Assembly (NCBI GenBank): GCA_039028155.1
Contig: JBCCIS010000008.1
Span: forward strand, 1 to 64,000
Source of the DNA: Pseudomonadota bacterium
Lineage (GTDB): Bacteria > Pseudomonadota > Alphaproteobacteria > SP197
Direction of reading: 5' to 3'
Length of the DNA stretch: 64,000 bases
In this document: one piece after another, positions 25,525 through 33,127 of the stretch
How the letters are laid out: every line of letters starts with the position of its first letter
How positions within the stretch are numbered: the first letter of the stretch is position 1
Translations under genes and position numbers: made by a program
The notes under the pieces: generated by a model
Databases searched by the model: none
The model's input: the letters and a program-made list of their open reading frames with translations, nothing else
What the model was told of the DNA's origin: nothing

Positions 25525-25553
25525 TTGACGCCCATGTAGTCCCATGATATCCC
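25525..25553 (+). promoter_or_regulatory. Candidate promoter of the dcw cluster
   Basis: TTGACG (25525-25530) is followed after 17 nt by TATCCC (25548-25553), a good -35 and a weak -10 for the housekeeping sigma factor. It overlaps the TGGG boxes, which fits autorepression by MraZ. The start site is unproven. Confidence 0.4.
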
Positions 25554-25564
25554 ATGCTGTCCCA
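25531..25564 (-). promoter_or_regulatory. MraZ operator: four TGGG boxes, 10-bp period
   Basis: On the plus strand CCCA occurs at 25531, 25541, 25551 and 25561, that is, four TGGG direct repeats on the minus strand exactly 10 bp apart. MraZ proteins are known to bind tandem GTGGG-like repeats with this spacing just upstream of their own gene and repress the dcw operon. The array ends about 70 nt before the mraZ start. Confidence 0.75.
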
Positions 25565-25635
25565 ACGGTTACATGGTGTCGGCATGCGCAGCCAATACCC
25601 GGCCGCCGGGACACGGCGGGCAAGGGGATGGCGAC

Positions 25636-26109
25636 GTGCCAGTATTCGTCGGGACACACATCAACAAGATCGATCGCAAGGGGCGGGTCTCTGTGCCTGC
25701 CGCGTTTCGTGGTGTGCTCGCCAGCCAGACCCAGCCCGGTATCTATGTCATGCGCTCTATCCGTAGGGTTCAGGCGCTTGACGCGTTCGCCCCCGATGCT
25801 TTTGCCGATCTCGCCAACAGTATTTCGAACCCGTTTGCCGCCAAACATGAAGACGTCACCAGCGCCATCTTTGGCGCCGCGATCCACTTGCCGTGCGACA
25901 GTGAAGGACGGATGGGCATCCCCGACCATCTCCGTGACTTCGCCGGTATTGTCGATCAGGCGTGTTTTATTGGTCGCGGTCCGTTCTTCCAGATTTGGGA
26001 ACCTGAAGCCGGTCTGCGTTTCCAGGAGGAGGCGTTCCAGCGGGTCTCCGACAACCCCGCCGACGTCGAGCTTGCCTTCGCCAGCAAGCTGGGAGGCGGC
26101 GATGGCTGA
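25636..26109 (+). CDS. mraZ: Transcriptional regulator MraZ
   Basis: 157 residues with two SpoVT-AbrB DNA-binding repeats: [20 protein letters not shown] near the N-terminus and [21 protein letters not shown] in the second half. MraZ forms a ring and binds repeated boxes upstream of its gene, repressing the division and cell wall cluster. The GTG at 25636 is chosen because translation then begins directly with the first strand ([13 protein letters not shown]), as in other MraZ proteins, and AAGGGGAT lies 8 nt upstream. It overlaps rsmH by 8 nt. Confidence 0.93.
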   Translation: MPVFVGTHINKIDRKGRVSVPAAFRGVLASQTQPGIYVMRSIRRVQALDAFAPDAFADLANSISNPFAAKHEDVTSAIFGAAIHLPCDSEGRMGIPDHLRDFAGIVDQACFIGRGPFFQIWEPEAGLRFQEEAFQRVSDNPADVELAFASKLGGGDG

Positions 26110-27070
26110 GCGGCCCACCGAAAACGTACACGTGCCGGTTCTGCTGGATGAAGTCCTGGCGGTGCTGGCGCCGGCTGATGGCGAGACCCATGTCGACGGC
26201 ACCTTTGGCGGCGGCGGTTACAGCCACGCCATGCTGGATGCTGCCGACTGCATGGTGGTCGGCATCGACCGCGATCCCGAGGCGATCATCCGTGGCGAGG
26301 CGCTGGCGGCCCAGTACGGTCCGCGTCTGACCTTGGTCCAGGGCGCGTTCTCGTCGATGGACCGACTGCTCGCCGATCGGGCGATCCCGGTCGTTGACGG
26401 CGTCGTGCTCGACATCGGCGTCTCATCCAACCAGCTCGACGATGCCGTGCGCGGTTTCTCGTTCCGTGCCGACGGCCCGCTCGACATGCGCATGGAGCCG
26501 GTCGGCGAGGACGCGGCCGATGTGGTCAATCGGCTCGACGAGCGCGATCTCGCTGCGATGATCGCCAAGCTTGGCGAGGAGCGCCGGGCCCGCGCCGTCG
26601 CCCGCGCCATTGTCGCGGCGCGCCAGAATTCACCGATCACCCGCACCGGCGAGCTTGCCGATATCGTGCGTTCGGTCGTGCGCCCATCGGCCGATGGCAT
26701 CGATCCGGCGACGCGGACCTTCCAGGCGCTCAGGCTCTATGTGAACGACGAGCTCGGCGAACTGGAGCGCGGTCTGGCTGCGGCCGAGCGCGTCCTTCGC
26801 GCCGGTGGCCGTCTGGTCGTCGTTGCCTTCCATTCGCTCGAAGACCGCATCGTCAAGAAGTTCCTGCAGGAGCGCAGTGGTGCCGCGGCCCGGCCTAGCC
26901 GGCATCTTCCCGACCTGCCCGACGCTGCGCGCGCGCCGAGCTTCCGCCTGATCGGCAGGAAGCCGGTGACGGCGGGCGAAGCTGAAGTGCGCGACAACCC
27001 GCGCGCCCGTTCGGCGCGTCTGCGCGCGGCGGTGCGGACGGACGCGCCGGCATGGGCGGAGGCGGCATGA
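26102..27070 (+). CDS. rsmH: 16S rRNA m4C1402 methyltransferase RsmH
   Basis: 322 residues. N-terminal [13 protein letters not shown] and the SAM motif [56 protein letters not shown] are the RsmH/MraW signature; [12 protein letters not shown] is at the C-terminal side. It N4-methylates C1402 in the ribosomal P site. Standard second gene of the cluster, overlapping mraZ by 8 nt and ftsL by 4 nt (ATGA). Confidence 0.95.
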   Translation: MAERPTENVHVPVLLDEVLAVLAPADGETHVDGTFGGGGYSHAMLDAADCMVVGIDRDPEAIIRGEALAAQYGPRLTLVQGAFSSMDRLLADRAIPVVDGVVLDIGVSSNQLDDAVRGFSFRADGPLDMRMEPVGEDAADVVNRLDERDLAAMIAKLGEERRARAVARAIVAARQNSPITRTGELADIVRSVVRPSADGIDPATRTFQALRLYVNDELGELERGLAAAERVLRAGGRLVVVAFHSLEDRIVKKFLQERSGAAARPSRHLPDLPDAARAPSFRLIGRKPVTAGEAEVRDNPRARSARLRAAVRTDAPAWAEAA

Positions 27071-27408
27071 TGCGACGCGGAAGCCCGATATGGATGGTGG
27101 CCGCGGTTGGCGCGGCTGTGGCGGCCTTCGTCATCAAGTACGAGGTGCGCAGCCTGGAAGACGAGCTGGCGCGGCTGGAAACCGAGCTGGTCGACCGGCG
27201 CGAGGCCATTCACGTGCTGCGGGCCGAGTGGAGCTATTTGAACCGGCCTGACCGTCTGACCGAACTCGCCGAACGCCATCTCGATCTGGTGCCGATGGCG
27301 CCGGCCCAGATGGGCGTCTTGGTCGACGTGCCTTACCGGCCGAACGGACTGCCCGACTACGTGCTGACGCCGTCCATCTCGTTGGTCACCTTCGAGGCGA
27401 CACAATGA
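27067..27408 (+). CDS. ftsL: Cell division protein FtsL
   Basis: 113 residues, short bitopic protein: a cytoplasmic N-terminus (MMRRGSP), one transmembrane segment ([18 protein letters not shown]), then a periplasmic coiled coil ([47 protein letters not shown]). This is the FtsL layout that joins FtsB and FtsQ and activates FtsWI. The start is the ATG overlapping the rsmH stop, with GGAGGCGGC upstream. Confidence 0.88.
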   Translation: MMRRGSPIWMVAAVGAAVAAFVIKYEVRSLEDELARLETELVDRREAIHVLRAEWSYLNRPDRLTELAERHLDLVPMAPAQMGVLVDVPYRPNGLPDYVLTPSISLVTFEATQ

Positions 27409-29162
27409 GCGACCACGCGCACAACGATCGCCAGTGGTATGGCGGCGCCATGGAGCCGCAACCGACGCTGCGTCTTGAAGGGGCGATCAAGCAGGCGGCA
27501 GACATCTGCCGATCGCGCCTGGTTGTGCTGACCGTTGTCTTCTGCGCGGCGTTTCTGTTGATTGCCGGCCGCCTTGTCGAGGTGATGTTGATCGAGGCCG
27601 GCGACAGCGACGCGCTTGCCTATAGCACCGCGTTGGCGCCCATCGGACGCGCCGACATTGTCGATCGCAACGGCATGTTGCTGGCGACCGATCTGCCGAC
27701 CGCCTCGCTCTATGCCAATCCGCGCGTCGTGATCGACGCGGAAGAAGCAGCGGTGATGTTGGAATCGGCGCTGCCCGATATCGATTTCGATGAGGTCGTC
27801 GCCAAACTCTCCACCGACCGCGGTTTTGTCTGGCTGAAGCGCAACCTGACGCCGCGCCAGCAGGCCGACATCCACGCGCTCGGTATCCCGGGGCTGGGGT
27901 TTGTGCGGGAGGAGCGGCGGATCTACCCGCAAGGTCACCTGGCCGCCCATGTCGTCGGCTTTACCGATATCGACCGTCATGGTCTTGCCGGTGCCGAGCA
28001 GGCATTTGATCATGAACTGCAGGCGCGCGCCGAGGCCGACGAAACGCCGTTGGCTTTGTCGATCGATCTGCGCTTCCAGCAGATCGTGCGTGAAGAACTG
28101 ACGGCGACGATCGATCGCTTCGGCGCCATTGGCGGTACCGGCATCGTGCTGGACGTGCATACCGGCGAAGTGCTGGCCATGGTCTCCTTACCCGACTTCG
28201 ACAGCAACCGCGCTGGCGAAGCGCACGAGGACACCCGCTTCAACCGCGCGACGCTGGGCGTTTATGAGGTCGGTTCGGTTTTCAAGGTATTCACCGCGGC
28301 CATGGCGCTCGATGCCGGTCTGGTAAACATGACGAGCGGCTATGACGCGACGGACCCAATCCGCATCTCGCAGTTCACGATCCGCGATTACAAGCCGAAG
28401 AACCGCTGGCTGTCGCTGCCGGAGATCCTGATCTATTCGTCGAACATTGGCGCGGCCAAGATGGCGCTCGATGTCGGTGCCGAAGGCCAGCAGGCGTTCT
28501 TGCAGCGCGTCGGCCTTCTGTCGACATCGCAGCTTGAGCTGCCGGAAAACGCGCTGCCCATGGCGCCCTCGCCATGGCGCGAGATCAACACGATGACCAT
28601 CGGCTTCGGCCACGGTATCGCCGTGACGCCGATCCAGGTCGCGAGCGCCATGGCCGCCATGGTCAACGGCGGCACGCTCTATCAGCCGACGATCCTGCGT
28701 TGGACATCCGACCAGTCGCCGCCGGGCGTTCAGGTGATCCGGCCGGAGACGTCGGAGGCCGTGCGCATGCTGATGCATCTGGTCGTCGAGTACGGCAGCG
28801 GTCGCAAGGCGCAGGTCGACGGCTATCTGATCGGTGGCAAGACCGGCACGGCCGAGAAGCTGGATAGCTGGGGCGGATACAACGAGGACAAACTGCTGTC
28901 GTCGTTCGTCTCGGCGTTCCCGATCGACGATCCCCAGTACATCGTTCTGGCGATGATCGACGAGCCCAATGGCATCGAGGAGACCTACGGCTATGCGACC
29001 GGCGGTTGGACCGCGGCGCCGACGGTCGGAAACATCATCGCGCGTATCGGTCCGCTTGCTGGTTTTGCGCCCGACGAAAACGCCATGCCTGATTTGCCAC
29101 AGGCGGTGGCCGGACAAGATTTGGAACTGGAGGCCATTCTTGCGGCTTACGGCGCTCATTAA
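27405..29162 (+). CDS. ftsI: Septal peptidoglycan transpeptidase FtsI (PBP3)
   Basis: 585 residues. One transmembrane helix at about 37-57 is followed by the pedestal (GRADIVDRNGMLLATDLPTASLYANP) and the penicillin-binding transpeptidase domain: nucleophile motif SVFK with S291, YSSNIGAAK (SxN) and KTGTAEKL. It cross-links septal peptidoglycan with FtsW. The active-site tetrad reads S-V-F-K rather than the more common S-T-x-K, within the family pattern SxxK. Its ATG overlaps the ftsL stop by 4 nt. Confidence 0.95.
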   Translation: MSDHAHNDRQWYGGAMEPQPTLRLEGAIKQAADICRSRLVVLTVVFCAAFLLIAGRLVEVMLIEAGDSDALAYSTALAPIGRADIVDRNGMLLATDLPTASLYANPRVVIDAEEAAVMLESALPDIDFDEVVAKLSTDRGFVWLKRNLTPRQQADIHALGIPGLGFVREERRIYPQGHLAAHVVGFTDIDRHGLAGAEQAFDHELQARAEADETPLALSIDLRFQQIVREELTATIDRFGAIGGTGIVLDVHTGEVLAMVSLPDFDSNRAGEAHEDTRFNRATLGVYEVGSVFKVFTAAMALDAGLVNMTSGYDATDPIRISQFTIRDYKPKNRWLSLPEILIYSSNIGAAKMALDVGAEGQQAFLQRVGLLSTSQLELPENALPMAPSPWREINTMTIGFGHGIAVTPIQVASAMAAMVNGGTLYQPTILRWTSDQSPPGVQVIRPETSEAVRMLMHLVVEYGSGRKAQVDGYLIGGKTGTAEKLDSWGGYNEDKLLSSFVSAFPIDDPQYIVLAMIDEPNGIEETYGYATGGWTAAPTVGNIIARIGPLAGFAPDENAMPDLPQAVAGQDLELEAILAAYGAH

Positions 29163-30609
29163 CGGTCTCGACCTCACGGTCGAACGCTGCGGCGGGGATG
29201 TCGACATCCTGGGCTTAAGCGCTGACTCGCGCGACTGCGCGCGCGACTATCTGTTCGCGGCCGTGCCGGGCGTCGAGACCGATGGCCGCCGTTTCATCGA
29301 CAACGCGGTATCGCGTGGCGTGGCCTGCGTGCTGACAACACCGGATGCGGCGTCGAAGGTGACACAAGACAACGTCTCGGTTCTGACCAGCGACCGGCCG
29401 CGCCGGGCGCTCGCGCAAATGGCCGCGCGTTTTTTCGGCGACCAGCCGGAGCGCGCCGTCGCCGTGACCGGAACGAACGGCAAAACGTCGGTCGCCGTCT
29501 TCTGCGCGCAGCTGTGGCGTGCCTTGGGAATCAAGGCGGCGGCGGTCGGTACCCTGGGCGTGTGCGGCAATGGGTACCGCGCCAGTCTTGCGCACACGAC
29601 GCCTGATCCGGTGACCTTGCACAAGGTGTTGGCCGATCTTGGCGTGCGCGATTTCAAGCGCGTCGCGCTGGAAGCATCCAGCCACGGTCTCGATCAGAAC
29701 CGTGTCGACGGTGTGCGTCTGTCTGCCGCCGGCTTTACCAATCTGACCCAAGATCACTACGACTATCATCCGAACTTCGATGCCTACCGGGACGCCAAGT
29801 TCAGCTTGTTCGGATTGGTCGAGGCGGACGGTGTCGCGGCGCTGAATGCCGACAGCGATCAGTTTGAAGCGATTGCCGCCGTGTGTCGCGACAACGGCTT
29901 GCACGTGGTCGGTTATGGCCACTCAGGCAACGACCTGCGACTTGTCGACAGCCGCTATCGCGGTCCGGTGCAGATCCTGACGATCGAGGCTGACGGCGAG
30001 CGCATCGACACGGAATTGCCGCTGCCCGGACACTTCCAGGCCATGAACGCCTTGTGTGCTGCGGCCATGGTCGCAGGCGTCGAAGGCGTTGAGGTCACGC
30101 GCGTGCTGGAACTGCTGCCGTCGCTTGCGGGCGTGCGTGGACGCTTGGAGCGTGTCGCCGAACATCCTGACGGCGGTCCGATCTATGTCGACTATGCGCA
30201 TACGCCGGATGCACTGCAGACCGTGTTGGCGGAAGTTCGTCCCGCGGTGACCGGCAAGCTGTTTGTTGTTTTCGGCTGCGGTGGTGATCGTGACCGCGAC
30301 AAACGCGCGCGCATGGGCGCGATCGCCGCGCGCCTTGCCGACAAAGTGTTTGTCACCGACGACAATCCACGCACCGAGAAACCAGCCGACATTCGCCAGG
30401 AGATCATGGTTGGCTGCCCCGACGCGACCAATGTCGATGGCCGTGCGGAGGCGATCCGCGCTGCGGTCGGCGAGATGACGGATGGCGACGTCCTGGTCGT
30501 TGCCGGCAAGGGGCACGAGCAGGGCCAGATCGTCGGCAAGCAGGTTCTGCCGTTCGATGACGGCGACGAAGTGCGTCGCGCGGTCGACGACCTGGGGCGC
30601 GCGGCATGA
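29140..30609 (+). CDS. murE: UDP-MurNAc-tripeptide synthetase MurE
   Basis: 489 residues. ATP-binding VTGTNGKTSVAVF, the N-terminal fold LSADSRDCARDYLFAAVPG, the carbamylated-lysine region and the C-terminal DNPRTEKP, the motif that selects meso-diaminopimelate. It adds the third residue to the UDP-MurNAc peptide. The most plausible start is TTG at 29140 (LRLTALINGLDL), with GGAGG 8 nt upstream and a 23-nt overlap with ftsI; no ATG or GTG lies nearby in frame except far upstream inside ftsI. Confidence 0.93.
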   Translation: MRLTALINGLDLTVERCGGDVDILGLSADSRDCARDYLFAAVPGVETDGRRFIDNAVSRGVACVLTTPDAASKVTQDNVSVLTSDRPRRALAQMAARFFGDQPERAVAVTGTNGKTSVAVFCAQLWRALGIKAAAVGTLGVCGNGYRASLAHTTPDPVTLHKVLADLGVRDFKRVALEASSHGLDQNRVDGVRLSAAGFTNLTQDHYDYHPNFDAYRDAKFSLFGLVEADGVAALNADSDQFEAIAAVCRDNGLHVVGYGHSGNDLRLVDSRYRGPVQILTIEADGERIDTELPLPGHFQAMNALCAAAMVAGVEGVEVTRVLELLPSLAGVRGRLERVAEHPDGGPIYVDYAHTPDALQTVLAEVRPAVTGKLFVVFGCGGDRDRDKRARMGAIAARLADKVFVTDDNPRTEKPADIRQEIMVGCPDATNVDGRAEAIRAAVGEMTDGDVLVVAGKGHEQGQIVGKQVLPFDDGDEVRRAVDDLGRAA

Positions 30610-32024
30610 CGGGGCCCGTGCTTTGGAACGACCGCGATGCGGCGGCGGCGACCGGCGGCGAGAGCCTGCAGTCGTGGTCGGCTTTCGGTGTCGCATTCGA
30701 CAGCCGCCAGATCGCGCCGGGTGATCTGTTCGTCGCGCTTAATGGTGAAACGTCGGACGGTCACAAGTATGTCGGTCAGGCTCTCGACGGCGGCGCGGCG
30801 GCGGCTATGGTGGCGCGTACGTTCGATCATGGTCATCCGGCGCCGCTGCTGCTGGTGCCCGACACGATGGCCGGTCTGAACGATCTCGCGCGCGCTGCCC
30901 GCGCGCGCTGCGCTGGACGCATTTGCGCGATCACCGGCAGCGTCGGCAAGACCGGCACCAAGGAAATGCTGCACCATGTGTTGGCGCGCCAGGGTGCAGC
31001 CCATGTCAGCGAGAAGAGCTTCAACAATCACGTGGGAACCCCGCTCAGCCTGGCACGTATGCCGGCGGCGACGCGATTCGGCGTTTTCGAGATCGGCATG
31101 AATGCGCCGGGCGAAATCGCGCCCTTGTCCGGTTTGGTGCAACCGAACATCGCCGTCATCACCACGATCGAGATGGTGCACGGCGCGACCTTCGACGGGA
31201 TCGACGGCATCGCTGCTGAGAAGGCCGATATCTTCAACGGCCTCACGGAAGATGGCGTTGCAGTCATTAACGGTGATAGTGCGTTTGCGGACTACCTGAC
31301 CCAATGTGCGATTGACGCCGGTGCCGCGCGCATCGTGCGGTTCGGCGAAACAGACGGCTGCGATGTCAGGTTGCTTGACTGGCGGTTGGGTGACAGGGGC
31401 ACCGTCGTCAAAGCCGATGTCTTCGGGCGGTCGATCGAATACCAACTCGGGTTCTGGGGCCGCCACCAAGCGCTCAACAGTCTGGCTGTGCTGGCCGTTG
31501 TTGTGCTGATGGATGCCGATGTCGACCAAGCCGCCGCCGCCTTGAGTTCGGTGGCGCCGCCGCCCGGGCGTGGCCAGCGCCATCGCGCAACGATCGACGG
31601 CGGTGACGTCCTCGTCATCGACGAGTCCTATAACTGCAGCCCAGCTGCCCTGCACGCCGCGCTCGGTGTGTTGCGTGCGACCCCGGTCGGCGACGGTGGC
31701 CGGCGCGTCGCGGTGATTGGCGACATGCTGGAGCTGGGTGACCAGAGCGCGGCGCTTCACGTCGCGCTGGCCGAGCAAATTCTGGAAAGCGCCGACCTCG
31801 TTGTGCTGATCGGGGACGAGGTCGCTCATACGAAACAAGCCCTGCCTGCCGAACGTTGTGTGGCGCACGTCCAGGCCGCGAGCGATGCGCTCGCGCCGGT
31901 CGTCGACGTCTTGCGGGCGGGCGATGTGGTGATGGTCAAGGGGTCGAGGCGCGTGGGTCTGGAGACCGTTGTCGAGGCGCTGTTGCGGCAGGGCGCCGCG
32001 CAGCCCATGGTCGGCAACGGGTAG
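30606..32024 (+). CDS. murF: UDP-MurNAc-pentapeptide synthetase MurF
   Basis: 472 residues. [22 protein letters not shown] and the ATP-binding [14 protein letters not shown], then [18 protein letters not shown] and the C-terminal [20 protein letters not shown]. It adds D-Ala-D-Ala to complete the stem pentapeptide. The ATG overlaps the murE stop (ATGA). The last step in the cytoplasmic chain before MraY. Confidence 0.95.
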   Translation: MTGPVLWNDRDAAAATGGESLQSWSAFGVAFDSRQIAPGDLFVALNGETSDGHKYVGQALDGGAAAAMVARTFDHGHPAPLLLVPDTMAGLNDLARAARARCAGRICAITGSVGKTGTKEMLHHVLARQGAAHVSEKSFNNHVGTPLSLARMPAATRFGVFEIGMNAPGEIAPLSGLVQPNIAVITTIEMVHGATFDGIDGIAAEKADIFNGLTEDGVAVINGDSAFADYLTQCAIDAGAARIVRFGETDGCDVRLLDWRLGDRGTVVKADVFGRSIEYQLGFWGRHQALNSLAVLAVVVLMDADVDQAAAALSSVAPPPGRGQRHRATIDGGDVLVIDESYNCSPAALHAALGVLRATPVGDGGRRVAVIGDMLELGDQSAALHVALAEQILESADLVVLIGDEVAHTKQALPAERCVAHVQAASDALAPVVDVLRAGDVVMVKGSRRVGLETVVEALLRQGAAQPMVGNG

Positions 32025-32034
32025 GGGGCGAACC

Positions 32035-33123
32035 ATGCTGTTCAATCTCCTTTCGCCTCTGTCCGATGATATCGGTGCGCTCCGGTTGTTCTCGTTCATC
32101 ACGTTTAGGACCGGCGGCGCGATTTTGACGGCGCTTCTGATCAGCCTGATCTTTGGGCCGCTGGTGATCCGCTGGCTGAAGTCGGTGCAAGGCAAGGGCC
32201 AGCCCATCCGCAGTGACGGACCGGAGAGTCACATCATCACAAAGGCCGGCACACCGACCATGGGTGGCGTCTTGATCTTGCTGTCGCTGGGTGTCGCCAC
32301 GTTGCTGTGGGCCGACCTGTCGAACGGCTTCGTCTGGATCGTCCTGCTGCTGACCCTGGGCTTCGGCGCCATCGGTTTTGCCGACGACTACCTGAAGGTC
32401 ACCCACCAAACCAGCAAGGGTCTGTCGGGCTACGTCAAACTGGCGATGGAAATCGTGCTGGCCTTGGTCGCGGCGTTCGCCATCGCCGCGTTGACCGAGA
32501 GCCACATGTCGTCCCATCTGGCCATGCCGTTCCTGAAAGATGTCCTGATCAACTTCGGCTGGATGTTTGTCGTCGTCGTTGTGTTCGTGATCGTCGGCGC
32601 GTCGAACGCGGTGAACCTGACCGACGGGCTGGATGGCCTGGCGATCGGCCCGATCATCATCGCGGCCATGACGTTCGGCATCATCTGCTATCTCGCCGGC
32701 AACACGGTCTATGCGTCATACCTGCAGCTGCCGCTGGTCGTTGGCGCCGGCGAGCTGGCTGTCTTGTGCGGCGCGATGGTCGGCGCCGGGCTCGGCTTCC
32801 TGTGGTTCAACGCGCCACCGGCCATGGTGTTCATGGGCGATACCGGCAGCCTGGCCAGCGGCGCCGCGCTGGGCAGCATTTCGGTCGTGACCAAGCATGA
32901 GCTGGTGCTGGCGATCGTCGGCGGTCTCTTTGTGTTGGAGACGGTTTCGGTGATTGTCCAGGTCGCTTCGTTCAAGGCGACCGGGCGCCGCGTATTCCGT
33001 ATGGCCCCGATCCATCATCACTTCGAAAAAATGGGCTGGGCTGAACCGACAATCGTGATCCGCTTCTGGATCATCGCCATCATCCTGGCGCTTGTCGGTC
33101 TTGCCACGCTGAAGTTGAGGTGA
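32035..33123 (+). CDS. mraY: Phospho-MurNAc-pentapeptide translocase MraY
   Basis: 362 residues with about ten transmembrane helices. Landmarks are [11 protein letters not shown], the catalytic [52 protein letters not shown] and [23 protein letters not shown]. It transfers phospho-MurNAc-pentapeptide to undecaprenyl phosphate, making lipid I. ATG 32035 has TAGGGGGCG upstream; the 10-nt gap after murF is one of the few non-overlapping junctions in this half of the cluster. Confidence 0.96.
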   Translation: MLFNLLSPLSDDIGALRLFSFITFRTGGAILTALLISLIFGPLVIRWLKSVQGKGQPIRSDGPESHIITKAGTPTMGGVLILLSLGVATLLWADLSNGFVWIVLLLTLGFGAIGFADDYLKVTHQTSKGLSGYVKLAMEIVLALVAAFAIAALTESHMSSHLAMPFLKDVLINFGWMFVVVVVFVIVGASNAVNLTDGLDGLAIGPIIIAAMTFGIICYLAGNTVYASYLQLPLVVGAGELAVLCGAMVGAGLGFLWFNAPPAMVFMGDTGSLASGAALGSISVVTKHELVLAIVGGLFVLETVSVIVQVASFKATGRRVFRMAPIHHHFEKMGWAEPTIVIRFWIIAIILALVGLATLKLR

Positions 33124-33127
33124 GCCG

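Larger units (their letters stand above)
25329..25635. other. Intergenic region upstream of mraZ
   Basis: About 300 bases without a gene, distinctly A+T richer than the neighbours. It contains a 10-bp palindrome CTACATGTAG (25399-25408) and, at its right end, the promoter-like and TGGG-box elements described separately. This is the probable promoter region of the whole dcw cluster. Nothing else was recognised. Confidence 0.7.
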
